From NCBI GenBank assembly GCA_030448265.1, contig JAUJNG010000002.1, forward strand, positions 186,001 to 250,000: a DNA stretch of 64,000 nt. Reading direction: 5' to 3'. This document shows, piece after piece, positions 1-8,159 of the stretch. The notes under the pieces were generated by a model that did not search any database, was not told the DNA's origin, and saw only the letters and a list, made by a program, of their open reading frames with translations. Within the stretch, counting starts at the first letter, position 1, and every line of letters begins with the position of its first letter. Position numbers and translations under genes: made by a program. The DNA comes from Abditibacterium sp. GTDB taxonomy: Bacteria; Armatimonadota; Abditibacteriia; Abditibacteriales; Abditibacteriaceae.

Positions 1-135
1 TTGCTCATGGCGTTGGCGAATTATCCGTAGGGCAATGGTGCTCAGGATCTCAGCGATAGCGTCGGTGCGCTGCTGAGCGGTCAGGCAGTCTTCTTCAATG
101 GAATGAGGTTGGACAAGCCCTGAGTTTGCGCTCAT
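1..135 (-). CDS. Small recombinase-leader protein (partial, runs off window)
   Basis: The reverse strand encodes 45 residues from an ATG at 135 before the window ends. The sequence finishes with the motif AIAEILSTIALRIIRQR. The same motif occurs in the 48-residue ORF at 24124-24270 and near the C terminus of the protein ending at 19979, so three copies precede serine recombinases. A recombinase ATG begins at position 8, inside this ORF, just as at 24146. The function is unknown. Its position suggests a translationally coupled accessory or directionality protein, which is inference. Confidence 0.65.
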   Translation of the reverse strand, partial: MSANSGLVQPHSIEEDCLTAQQRTDAIAEILSTIALRIIRQRHEQ

Positions 136-162
136 TGTTACGCCTTAGTGATGGATGCCTTC

Positions 163-190
163 ATTATAGTTAAAGGTTTATATTTGTCAA
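163..190 (-). promoter_or_regulatory. Sigma70-type promoter of the recombinase leader
   Basis: On the reverse strand TTGACA (185-190) and TATAAT (163-168) are both perfect consensus hexamers with a 16-nt spacer, 28 nt upstream of the leader ATG at 135. The second recombinase cassette has the same layout (24296-24323). Confidence 0.75.
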
Positions 191-251
191 GTATAATATG
201 CTATGGTTTAGGCGTAGCCGATGGAATTTGCTATGGTGGAAGCAGCGAACC

Positions 252-512
252 ATGAAGCCAAATCTACTCACCGTTCCCGAAGTCGCCGCCCTGAAAGGCG
301 TGACTCGCGCCGCTGTCTATGCCGCCATCTCTGAAGGGCGTCTGCCCCATCAGAAGGTTCTGGGCCGCCTGGCGCTGCGTGAAGCCGATATTTTGGCGTG
401 GACCCCAATCTATCATGCCGGACGACGCAAGGGCACCAAACTGAGCCCCGAATCCAAAGCCAAAATCTCCGCCAAACAAAAAGAAGCCTGGGTGGCCCGC
501 AGACGAGACTAA
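252..512 (+). CDS. Excisionase/MerR-type HTH DNA-binding protein, recombinase cassette copy 1
   Basis: An 86-residue basic protein. Residues 5-50 form a helix-turn-helix of the AlpA/excisionase kind: LLTVPEVAALKGVTRAAVY, then AISEGRLP and a READILAW wing. The C-terminal tail (residues 60-86) is rich in Lys and Arg. It is clearly homologous to the protein at 24392-24655, and both are divergent from a recombinase leader, so this is a repeated cassette. I chose the ATG at 252 because the upstream extension is not conserved in the second copy. A likely role is directionality factor or repressor of the recombinase promoter; this is inferred from family and position. Confidence 0.8.
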   Translation: MKPNLLTVPEVAALKGVTRAAVYAAISEGRLPHQKVLGRLALREADILAWTPIYHAGRRKGTKLSPESKAKISAKQKEAWVARRRD

Positions 513-572
513 TCTCCGGCTAAATATCGGGATCCGCAGCGGTAATCCTCTGCGCTGAAGTAAATCATGAGG

Positions 573-961
573 ATCACGGCGCTGTTGGTATCTCATTGAA
601 GCACGCCCATAGCCAAGAGCACGAATGGCTCGTCGTTCACTGACACGAAAGCCGACGCGGAGGAATAGCACCAACTGTCTCCTCTGCGCCGGCTTGACAA
701 CTTTTTTGAGATCACCTCTTGCAGCATCGCCTTGTCAAGCGAGAGATTAGCCACCAGCTGCTTGAGCTTGCGATTCTCCTCTTCGAGTTGGCGCAGCTTG
801 CGGAACTCCGCTACACCCATCCCGGCAAACTTTTTCTTCTACCGTTAGAAGGTTTGTTCGCTGATCCCGGCTTTGCGGATGAGTTCCGCCACCGGTGTTC
901 CTGCCTCGGCTTGGCGAAGCACATGAGCGATCTGCCCTTCGGTGAATTGGCTCTTCTTCAT
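573..961 (-). pseudogene. IS3-family transposase relic (orfA plus start of orfB)
   Basis: From the ATG at 961 the reverse strand reads like a typical IS3 OrfA (MKKSQFTEGQIAHVLRQAE..), with an HTH and then a leucine-zipper segment (EFRKLRQLEEENRKLKQLV). Two in-frame stops, at 845-847 and 839-841, sit where the family has Tyr and Trp (F-*-R-*-K-K-K), so OrfA cannot be made whole. In another frame at 573-674 the OrfB start is visible (RVSERRAIRALGYGRASMRY). OrfB stops there without its DDE domain. No terminal repeats were found. This is a dead remnant. Confidence 0.85.
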
Positions 962-1204
962 GGGTCTCCTTAGCCGGTTCTTGCGGACCTCTGAGATCTT
1001 TTTATTGCCTTGTCCTGGCCATCTCAGCACTCCTGAATCTTGACAAAAACAAGATCGACATTACGAAATTACGAACCTTTCAACTGGACCATTCCGGGGG
1101 CTATGTCAGTAAATGCACGAACTTTGAACTCTGCAGCTTTGAATGGTTAATATCCAATGCTGAACGGAGCAGAAATCTGGTATAGCATTATGGAGGCAAT
1201 TAAT

Positions 1205-1690
1205 ATGGACCCAATATCACTTATAGTAACGGCGCTGGTGACGGGGGCGGTCGCGGGCATTAAGCCCACAGCAGAGCAAGCCATTAAAGATGCTTATGAG
1301 GGACTCAAAAACCTTATCCAGACCCGCTTTTCCGGCGTGGACGTAAAGCCTCTGGAAAAGAACCCTGAATCTCCAGCCAAGCAAGCTTCGATAGCGGAAG
1401 ATCTCACGAGCGAAAAAGTTGATCAAGACGTTGACGTACTCAGCTCGGCGCAGGAACTCATCAAACTGATTGAAAGCCATGCGCCGGAGACGGCAGTTGC
1501 CGCTGGGATCACTATCGAGCAACTCAAATCGATGGGTTCCGTCAGTATCAAGGATCTTTTAGCTGCTGGTGCAGTGCAGATCCGGCAAATCGATGCTCAG
1601 GAAGACATCATCGTCTCTGGCATCACGGCGGGCCAAACAAGCGGGCCTTCTACGTTAACGCAACAGCAAGGCGACAGCCCAAAAGCGTAA
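1205..1690 (+). CDS. Small STAND-associated protein (N-terminal partner of ATPase)
   Basis: 161 residues. GGAGG lies 8 nt before the ATG at 1205, which decides the start. Residues 1-20 form a glycine- and alanine-rich hydrophobic helix (MDPISLIVTALVTGAVAG), followed by a conserved-looking KPTAEQAIKDAYEGLKNLI segment. The C-terminal end is Ser/Thr/Gln-rich. I recall proteins of this shape encoded directly before STAND/NACHT-like ATPases, and an ATPase follows here at 1834. It may be a membrane-interacting effector or adaptor for that ATPase; the function is inferred from context. The frame of the ATPase is open upstream and overlaps the end of this gene. Confidence 0.6.
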   Translation: MDPISLIVTALVTGAVAGIKPTAEQAIKDAYEGLKNLIQTRFSGVDVKPLEKNPESPAKQASIAEDLTSEKVDQDVDVLSSAQELIKLIESHAPETAVAAGITIEQLKSMGSVSIKDLLAAGAVQIRQIDAQEDIIVSGITAGQTSGPSTLTQQQGDSPKA

Positions 1691-1833
1691 GGGCAGAACC
1701 AAGCCATTCTCCGACGGGGGATGCCCTTATTCAACAGGAGAACCTCCACTCCGGTCGGGACACCATCACGGTCGGTTCGGGCTCAATCTTCACTGGCGAT
1801 ATTTTCTTTCAGCTGCTGAGCGAGTCATCTCAG

Positions 1834-3036
1834 GTGCTGGCCCAGCATTTACGCGTCGAGCAGTTCCGTAGTCTGGTCAAGGAGCGCACCCAAGATTTCG
1901 TGGGGCGGGAATTCGTCTTCAAAGCCATCCAAGATTTTCTGGAAGGTTCCTCGAACTCTGATTTTAAATCGGGTTACGTGGTGATTCGTGGAGAGCCCGG
2001 CATCGGAAAGACGGCGCTTGCGAGCCAGCTTGTGAAGCGCTACGGATATCTCCACCACTTTAACATAGTCACACAGAATATCCGGTCACCCCGCGACTTT
2101 CTAGCTGATATTTGCGCGCAGCTCGTCGTGCGGTATCAGTTGAGTCACGGGGCGCTGCCGTCATCGGCTACCCAGGATAGTGGCTTCCTATCACAACTTC
2201 TCGGCGAGGCTGTCGAGGTCGCTAGGGCGCGTGACCTGCTGCCGATTGTAATTGTCGTGGACGCTTTGGATGAAGCGGAGGATACGGGACTGGCTGCTGG
2301 CGCAAATCGTTTGTTTCTGCCCGCTGCGGTTCCAGAGGGGGTGTTCTTTATCTTGACTACTCGTGAGAAAGAAGAGTACCGGCTTTCGGTAGACCGGCGC
2401 AGGGACATCTATATCAATGACAGAGGTGAGCAGAATCTCGCTGATGTTCGGCTCTACATTGAGACTTTCTTCAACCAATTCCGCGAGAAAATGATGGCAC
2501 GGCTCATCGAGTGGCGGATCACTGAAGACGAAATGCTGAACGCGGTTACGGAAAAGAGCCAGGGCAACTTCATGTACCTGGTGCACGTGCTCCGTGACAT
2601 CCGGGATGGGCATCTCACGCCCACCAATCTGGACAGCATCTATGATCTGCCGGTGGGACTCAAGGAGTACTACAAGCGACACTGGCGCTTCATGCGTGAG
2701 CAGGATGCGCCGCGTTTTCGCGACTATTTCGAGCCCGTCGTTTGCATCTTAGCCTCGGCCCAAGAACCGGTTCCCGTAAGCCAGTTGGTGGCCTGGACCC
2801 AAAGCCGTTGGCCTCATTTGGAGACTACCAGTATTCGCGAAGTCATTCGCGTCTGGCGCGAGTTTTTAGACGAGGAACGCCCAGGGCAGGGGCCGCCGCT
2901 CTACCGGATTTATCACACCAGTTTTCGAGATTTCCTCCGCGAAGAAGTGGGGCTGACTCCGTATCACGATGCCATTGTGCTCACGGCGCTCAATAAAATT
3001 CCTGGTTTCTTCGGCAGCGCCAATTTGCCGATGTAG
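1834..3036 (+). pseudogene. STAND/NACHT-like ATPase, truncated after the ATPase module
   Basis: A 400-residue product from GTG 1834. Walker A is GEPGIGKT (about residue 53) and Walker B is IVIVVDALDEAE (about residue 141), followed by a winged-helix-like segment ending YRIYHTSFRDFLREEV (about residues 360-376). STAND ATPases normally continue into a long repeat sensor region; this one stops soon after, so the sensor is missing. No ATG, GTG or TTG lies in frame between 1684 and 1834, yet that stretch is open and protein-like (SGRDTITVGSGSIFTGDIFF). A start or frame linked to the upstream gene may therefore have been lost. Role in the intact family: NTP-driven oligomerising immune or signalling switch. 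Confidence 0.65.
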
Positions 3037-3236
3037 TGGAGCGACGGCAAGCCATCGAGAATGGCGCTTTCGACATCAGGCTAGGCCAAGTGCGACTTTA
3101 ATTCCTGCGGGCGGAGATTGGTAATCCGTCCTAAAGCACGTAGCGTCATTGCGCGGTACGCCACGCCTTACCACTAACACCTTCTACCGCACTATCCACC
3201 GCGTTTACCTCAGAGAAAACCTGCCCTTGTCAGATG

Positions 3237-4015
3237 TCAGGGCCACCATTTACGGACCCGTTCGAGTTCTTGCGCCGTTTCCTCGACCGCCAATGCCTGA
3301 TACGTGGACACGACAGGAAGCAGATCGCCCAAGTATACGAGGGCCTGGGAACGCGGATGACTCGATATCGCATGGAGCGTTTCCGAGAGGTTTGAGTCCA
3401 TTTCGATTCCACTGTATCGCACCCAATGCGGGACCATACGACTTAACTTATTGAGGTCTTTAGTAACGTCGTACCGCGCCTTTTGGAAGATTTCTTCCCA
3501 CCGCGCGCGGTTCAGGCCAGAAACCCAGCTTTCTACTTTCATCAGCATTTCGGCTCGTTGCGTAGGATCTCGCGTCAGTGAAATGACGTGGAGAGCTAGG
3601 AGCTGAGCCCCTTCCTCATCGAATGCTGCGGATCCCTGTTTTTGTGCCTTCTCGGAAAGGAGCTCCAGCATCTCGATGAAACGCCATGTCTGCTCCGTCC
3701 AAGACCGTTCCGGATTCGGGAAGGCGTCTAGGAAAAAGGTGTGAGATGTTGGTTTAAGGAGATGGCGTTCTCTTTGAGTGTGGCACTTATGCCTTCACTG
3801 GCGAAGAACTCTTCACTTGGGGCTTTGTCCGGCAGTTTTCTATTGACGTTGATGATGAATACGACCACATGGAGCAACTTCACTGCAAATTCACCTGTGC
3901 CCCTACGAGCGAACTCAGGAAGTTGACAACCAACTTGTGGGCTTACAATTTCGCTACGCTCCCAGAGTATTTCGCCAGAGTAGAAGCGCTTGAAGAATTC
4001 CAAAGCCCTCTCCAG
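3237..4015 (-). pseudogene. Decayed reverse-strand gene of unknown function
   Basis: Two reverse-strand reading frames look like one protein split by a frameshift near 3725-3745. The upstream part (about 4015-3735) contains EFFKRFYSGEILWERSEIV and ends in a premature stop. In another frame the sequence continues as HTFFLDAFPNPERSWTEQ and then a helical segment to a stop at 3237. Composition and continuity across the shift favour a former coding region. I do not recognise the family. It lies downstream of, and convergent with, the truncated ATPase, so it may be debris of the same insertion or deletion event. Confidence 0.45.
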
Positions 4016-4143
4016 TCCTCACAGAGATGGAGTTGCGTGGTCGAACAAGAAGAGGTCTAAAACAAACCAACGTCGGGCTAATAAAACGTCCGACCGCCAT
4101 AGGCCAACACTGACGATTTTGTGGCTATTCCGCTTTCATTAAC

Positions 4144-4164
4144 ATAGACGGTGTATGGAAACTC
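4144..4164. repeat. Direct repeat, copy 1 (21 bp)
   Basis: The 21 bp starting ATAGACGGTGTATGGAAACT recur exactly at 4698-4718. The two copies bracket the zinc-ribbon gene at 4295-4666. Both are adjacent to a CGCCAG(T/C)AACG motif. Confidence 0.7.
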
Positions 4165-4294
4165 TCGCCAGTAACGCCGCAATTTCAACACAGCCCAACT
4201 TCCTCCAAAGACCCAAATTGAGGGCAAAGCAGCTGCGCGGGCTTTACGAGGGAAGGCTGATTATCGAACATCGTTCCCCTTGGCAGGCAACTTC

Positions 4295-4666
4295 ATGACC
4301 CCCACTAAAACTCGCGGAATCTGCGGCAACTGTCGTGAATCTAATCCGTATAGCGAGATTAATTGTTTGAGGTGCGGTACTCGTTTGGCATGGGCCTTTC
4401 TTCTGGACGGCAAAAAGGATTCGGACTTTGCCACACCTCTGGACACCTTCTTCAACCGACTCTTCGGCAAAATCGGAACCTCAACAAAACGTGAAGTTCT
4501 CTGCCGCTATTGCGAGCAGCCTATTGCAGTTGATGAGAAGGTCTGCCCCCATTGTCAGAACTGGTTACCTTCGTCCGGCCGCACGGGTCGTGCGAGTGCA
4601 TTGGTAGACCCTGACGCGCCAGAAATCCAACGTCTATTAAAGCTCCACAGAGACAGAAACCCGTGA
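4295..4666 (+). CDS. Double zinc-ribbon protein
   Basis: 123 residues from ATG 4295. Two CxxC...CxxC zinc ribbons are visible: CGNC with CLRC (about residues 10-31) and CRYC with CPHC (about residues 71-89). The linker contains an FFNRLFGK segment. The protein is soluble and carries no other recognisable domain. The longer frame from TTG 4280 adds only five residues and has no better ribosome site. It lies between two exact 21-bp direct repeats, as in a mobile small-gene cassette. A role in nucleic-acid or protein binding is the usual guess for such ribbons; nothing specific can be claimed. Confidence 0.6.
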   Translation: MTPTKTRGICGNCRESNPYSEINCLRCGTRLAWAFLLDGKKDSDFATPLDTFFNRLFGKIGTSTKREVLCRYCEQPIAVDEKVCPHCQNWLPSSGRTGRASALVDPDAPEIQRLLKLHRDRNP

Positions 4667-4697
4667 GTTAGAGTTCCCGCCAGCAACGTCGACTCAA

Positions 4698-4718
4698 ATA
4701 GACGGTGTATGGAAACTC
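4698..4718. repeat. Direct repeat, copy 2 (21 bp)
   Basis: Exact second copy of the 21-bp repeat at 4144-4164. It lies between the zinc-ribbon gene and the Imm8-like gene. Confidence 0.7.
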
Positions 4719-4745
4719 ACCTCTTATCGGAGGCAGATTTTTTTG

Positions 4746-5093
4746 ATGAAGCTTGAAATCAAAGGTCTATATTCCACTGAAGTTGAATCGCTGCCTGAAG
4801 GTGCAGATGGGTTTCTTGTCCACCTTGAGGTTGAGGTGGGCGAACAGGGAAAGGACGGAGCCGAACTCTTTCACTTTGTCGCGGCTTCAGCCTTAGGCTT
4901 GCAACATGACGTCAAAAATCGAGATTTCCACATTTTGAGGGGCTATATCCTCATGGAACATTTCGACATGGTGATTGTGCGTCGAGCTATCCAGAATCTC
5001 GTAGAGCATGCGAACTCGAAGGAAAATTGGCATGAAGTGGTAGCTTTTCTCAGTCGTTACGGACGTTATGACTCGGAGGACTTATCTGGCTGA
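4746..5093 (+). CDS. Imm8-like immunity protein (orphan)
   Basis: 115 residues from ATG 4746. The fold pattern matches the Imm8 family of polymorphic-toxin immunity proteins as I remember it: an N-terminal MKLEIKGLYS strand, an acidic PEGADGFLVHLEVEVG segment, a central FHFVAAS strand, a RGYILMEHFD segment and a C-terminal helix with WHEVVAFLSRYGRY. Such proteins neutralise a cognate toxin in the cytoplasm. No toxin gene is adjacent, so this is an orphan, possibly protecting against toxins of neighbouring cells. Family assignment rests on pattern memory only. Confidence 0.6.
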   Translation: MKLEIKGLYSTEVESLPEGADGFLVHLEVEVGEQGKDGAELFHFVAASALGLQHDVKNRDFHILRGYILMEHFDMVIVRRAIQNLVEHANSKENWHEVVAFLSRYGRYDSEDLSG

Positions 5094-5244
5094 TGAAACG
5101 CTGTGGGGAGTTTCCGCACACCCACATAAAAGGTGTTATCTGGCCCTAAGCGGGCATCAGAGGAACTTTTTAGCTCGTCTTTGTTTCAAGGATAGGATGA
5201 ACCAAAATCTGACTCACACACCATTAGAGAAGAGACAGGCCCAA

Positions 5245-5838
5245 ATGAAGGATACTTTGATAATGCTCAAGACACTTTTACTGCTGTTCGTGTTCACGCT
5301 TCAATATGCAGCTTGGGCCGCTGACGCGCCGCCTCAACCTGTCAGAAGTTCAACCGAAGTTTTAAATGACTTGAAGAAAGAATGTGATAATCCCAAAGTC
5401 TCAAACGAGTCTTACTTCACTTCTTACCTTTCGAAAACCGAACTCAATCGTTCCAAATATATCGGTGAATTGAAAGCCATGGGTGATGTAGCGGTTTCTT
5501 CGGTGCGCCAAGAATTGCCACCTGCCAAAGGCGAATACAAACAAATGTTGGTCGTTGCTCTTGCCGCACTCGGAGACAATACCGCTATATGGCAGGCCAG
5601 CAGGCTCATGCTCAAAGCCCAGCTGCCAGCAGTGCGCGTTTGCGCCGCACATGAGCTACGCAAGTTACAGGACAAGCGCTTGATTGAGCCGTTTAAGCAA
5701 GCCTTTTCTGACACATTTCAAAGAATGGATGGAAGCTGTGTCAATAAAAGGATGATTTATCCGGTCAGACTTATCGCCTCAAGCGCGTTAGTGAAACTGG
5801 GTATCCCCTTTGAGGAAATTCAAAAGCTGTCCACATAA
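5245..5838 (+). CDS. Secreted HEAT-like repeat protein
   Basis: 197 residues from ATG 5245. Residues 1-27 form a signal peptide: basic start, LLLLFVFTLQYA core and an AWA|AD cleavage site. The mature part is alpha-helical with HEAT/PBS-lyase-like repeats (VAVSSVRQELPP, MLVVALAALGDNTAIWQAS, AVRVCAAHELRKLQDKRLIEPF, VRLIASSALVKLGI). It probably acts as a periplasmic or extracellular protein-binding scaffold. The sequence GTCCACATAATTCAAG overlaps its stop codon and is an inverted copy of one at 7339-7354. An earlier in-frame start at 5197 would bury the signal peptide and is less likely. Confidence 0.6.
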   Translation: MKDTLIMLKTLLLLFVFTLQYAAWAADAPPQPVRSSTEVLNDLKKECDNPKVSNESYFTSYLSKTELNRSKYIGELKAMGDVAVSSVRQELPPAKGEYKQMLVVALAALGDNTAIWQASRLMLKAQLPAVRVCAAHELRKLQDKRLIEPFKQAFSDTFQRMDGSCVNKRMIYPVRLIASSALVKLGIPFEEIQKLST

Positions 5839-5935
5839 TTCAAGCTATCAAACGTCGCTTTTGTAGTTTAATCACGTTGTGCTGTCGCTGCGCGCAACAT
5901 ATAGCAGCCGAAGTGTTTGTCAGAGAAATACGGAC

Positions 5936-6484
5936 ATGAACATGGAAAATCTCAAGCGCAACGGGTTCTTAATTGTCGAAGCCATTTTCTTGTCAGCCCT
6001 GTTTCTGTTCGCACTTGTTCTGGATGGTGCAAGTGCCGTCTCATTGTCTTGGCAATTCTACTTGGCAATGGGATTCTCGGCTCTCCTCTTGACGCTGCCA
6101 AGTTTCTTGTCGTCACAGCGCAAACAAACTTTGTGGCTTTTTCTCAGTTTCAGTTTTGGTTTGTTCACTCTCCACTTTTTGCCCGTCAGTCCTGTCAAAC
6201 CTTTCATGCGGTTCCATCGTGACATTGGCAACGGGATGGCAACTCAAGAGGTTCAATACTTATTCAGCCAGCATTTTCCCAAAGATGGAAGATTTCGCCA
6301 GCCAAGATTGAGCTTGGGAGTCGGTATACCTTTCGATGCCCGTTATGGCGCAGATGTTACTGACACCCCAACTCAATCGTTTCATTATATTCTTGACCCT
6401 ACTGACGGCAGATTCAATTCTGAAACCTTAACTGTCTATTTCAAAAATGGCAGAGTAGTCGGAACCGAGTATTTATCCGATTAA
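5936..6484 (+). CDS. Membrane protein with small C-terminal domain
   Basis: 182 residues from ATG 5936. Three hydrophobic segments are visible at roughly residues 10-30, 37-56 and 63-82. They are followed by a soluble part containing RFHRDIGNGMATQEVQYLFSQ and ending FHYILDPTDGRFNSETLTVY plus a short strand. The tail resembles the small two-strand SmpA/OmlA-like folds in pattern (helix, then strands ending KNGRVVG), but this is weak. Located in a run of short same-strand genes. Function unknown. Confidence 0.5.
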   Translation: MNMENLKRNGFLIVEAIFLSALFLFALVLDGASAVSLSWQFYLAMGFSALLLTLPSFLSSQRKQTLWLFLSFSFGLFTLHFLPVSPVKPFMRFHRDIGNGMATQEVQYLFSQHFPKDGRFRQPRLSLGVGIPFDARYGADVTDTPTQSFHYILDPTDGRFNSETLTVYFKNGRVVGTEYLSD

Positions 6485-6731
6485 GGCCGATTAACCGCAG
6501 CGGAACAAGGCGCTGTCCCCAACGGCTTACAGCCGGTCGCTCGTGCCCCTCAAGCATGTCATCCACATAATTAATTCCAACTATCAGAGCTTCGGCGCGG
6601 CCAGATTGAGCGAACCGCAACGCCGGAATTTCCGCATAAAAGCCATTATCTTCGGCTTTGGGTAGGGCTTTTGTCAATGAATTACATGTGGGCTGACTGT
6701 ATGTGATAATTTCAGAAAGGAAAAATCTAAC

Positions 6732-7070
6732 ATGAATAAACGAAATGTAACTTGGCGTGCCTCTATTCTCTCTTTAGTTTCTTTGGCTGGTTTCCTTGTT
6801 GTAGCTCAAGGGCAAAGCACGGATGCGACGGATGTGTCTGCGTTGGAGGCGAAAACTCAACTGGAAAGAGAAAACAAGCTGCTCAATAGCGCAATTCAAA
6901 TTACGGCGAAACAGGCTCGCCAGTTGCAAAAAGAAAACACTGAACTCAAGAAATCCATAGCGAATTTACAAAATCAATTGAAGTTATCGCATCAACGAGA
7001 GACCCAACTTCGTGCCCAACTTCGCACCATTTCGGCTAATATGTCAGTCGCTAAAAGGAAAACCCCATAG
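6732..7070 (+). CDS. Secreted coiled-coil protein
   Basis: 112 residues from ATG 6732, with an AGAAAGGA ribosome site 9-10 nt upstream. An N-terminal signal peptide (about residues 1-28, ASILSLVSLAGFLVVAQG) is followed by a nearly continuous coiled coil (about residues 38-100) with Leu heptads, including RENKLLNSAIQITAKQARQL and NTELKKSIANLQNQLKLS. No other domain. Probably an envelope protein that oligomerises. No family recognised. Confidence 0.55.
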   Translation: MNKRNVTWRASILSLVSLAGFLVVAQGQSTDATDVSALEAKTQLERENKLLNSAIQITAKQARQLQKENTELKKSIANLQNQLKLSHQRETQLRAQLRTISANMSVAKRKTP

Positions 7071-7460
7071 ACACACAGATGCCTTCTAATAGCCCTTAAC
7101 TTGGCCCCATGAGGAACTTCCACAAGGGCTGGTTTACTCTGCGGCCACATAATTTCGGTTATCTTACTTGTCCGTTTCGCACCGGACAGGGGTTGACGCC
7201 AGAGCCACTCCCGCGCCCGCCGCCGCCCGATTATCAATAAAAAGCCGATTTTGTGTGAGCTTTTCGCCCTCAAACCTACGCAAGTCGAGACTCTCAAAAT
7301 CATTAAACCGAGCGTCAGAATCAGGGCACTTTCGACAACTTGAATTATGTGGACGAAAGTAGAAAGAGGCACAAAAAACGGCAAGGTAAACACCTTGACG
7401 ACATGTCTCTTGTTAGCTTGCTGTTAGTCAGCCATGCGCCGATGGCTGACCCCGCCTGAG
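7071..7460. other. 390-bp gap without a confident gene
   Basis: I see no convincing coding region here. A reverse-strand frame with hydrophobic stretches (down from 7393) overlaps the upstream gene and lacks a ribosome site. The gap holds two copies of the AATTATGTGG motif and the left half of a 13-bp inverted repeat (7410-7422). Confidence 0.5.
7410..7422. repeat. Left 13-bp inverted repeat flanking the DUF151 gene
   Basis: TTGTTAGCTTGCT here is the exact reverse complement of 8007-8019. The pair brackets the bifunctional nuclease gene as a unit of about 610 bp. Confidence 0.55.
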
Positions 7461-7937
7461 TTAAGCGGCAGCGTTGAGTGCAAGTGGCTGAACAACGCCC
7501 TCGGCAGCGAACACCGTAGGCTCATCGAATCCTTCCCGTGCCAGCATATCTGCTGCTACAAAGATAGGAGCATTGACCGACAGAGCCAAGCCCAGAGCGT
7601 CACTGGGGCGACAATCCACCTCTTCCGATTTTCCGTTAATCATCAGGCGCAGCGTCGCATGATAGACGCTTTCTTGAAGAGAGGTAATATCAATGGCTTC
7701 GACACGTGCGCCCGAGCGTTCCACCAGTTGTGCCATTAGCTCATAGGTAGAGGGGCGATGCTGCATTTGTGGGCCATGCAGGTGCACCGCGATGTCAATG
7801 GCTTGAGGATAAGCAATCCAAATAGGCAGATACCGCTCTTGGTCGTGTGCCTTTAGCACCACCGCAGTGTCCATGTAAGGCACGTCTCCCTGCTTACGCT
7901 CGATGACATAAATCTCGTGAATGTTTGCTGCTACCAT
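7461..7937 (-). CDS. Bifunctional nuclease family protein (DUF151/BFN)
   Basis: 158 residues. The start is the ATG at 7937, which sits 9 nt after AAGGAG; the upstream ATG at 7946 directly abuts that site. It has the family hallmarks: an N-terminal strand MVAANIHEIYVIER, the RYLPIWIAYPQAIDIAVHLHG core and the signature CRPSDALGLALSVNAPIFV (about residues 112-130). The family is linked to dual RNase/DNase activity in plants, and in bacteria it is common in Actinobacteria and other lineages; its bacterial role is little known. It is the only reverse-strand gene in this small-gene stretch and is bracketed by a 13-bp inverted repeat. Confidence 0.85.
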   Translation of the reverse strand: MVAANIHEIYVIERKQGDVPYMDTAVVLKAHDQERYLPIWIAYPQAIDIAVHLHGPQMQHRPSTYELMAQLVERSGARVEAIDITSLQESVYHATLRLMINGKSEEVDCRPSDALGLALSVNAPIFVAADMLAREGFDEPTVFAAEGVVQPLALNAAA

Positions 7938-8006
7938 GCTGACCATCTCCTTTGTGCATCTTCAATTCGTATTATAAACACTCGCGCACCCTATCAAGCT
8001 GCACGT

Positions 8007-8019
8007 AGCAAGCTAACAA
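8007..8019. repeat. Right 13-bp inverted repeat flanking the DUF151 gene
   Basis: AGCAAGCTAACAA, exact reverse complement of 7410-7422. Confidence 0.55.
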
Positions 8020-8159
8020 CGTTATAAAGCCACAATAGCGACGCCAGATAACACGTTTTCTGTGAAAATTGGGCACTGCGGTTCACGCCAGTAGGCGGCG
8101 CTAAAGGACTGACACTTGGAATTATGTGGATGAGAGCAACGAGTGCAATTCATCAAATA

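Larger units (their letters stand above)
5829..8131. repeat. Cluster of five copies of a 10-bp motif (AATTATGTGG)
   Basis: The 10-mer occurs forward at 7343-7352 and 8120-8129, and as its reverse complement at 5831-5840, 6563-6572 and 7144-7153. Copies at 5829-5844 and 7339-7354 form an exact 16-bp inverted pair. Five copies in 2.3 kb is far above chance. They sit in the gaps between the small genes. Confidence 0.6.

Noticed and set aside
6992..7393. Reverse-strand membrane protein gene
   Set aside because: Hydrophobic segments are present but the frame overlaps a better-supported gene, lacks a ribosome site and contains the repeat motifs.
4000..8150. Canonical integron cassette array with attC sites
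   Set aside because: Some GTTAG/CTAAC and CGCCAG motifs recur, but I found no consistent paired R and L boxes at gene ends and no integrase gene.
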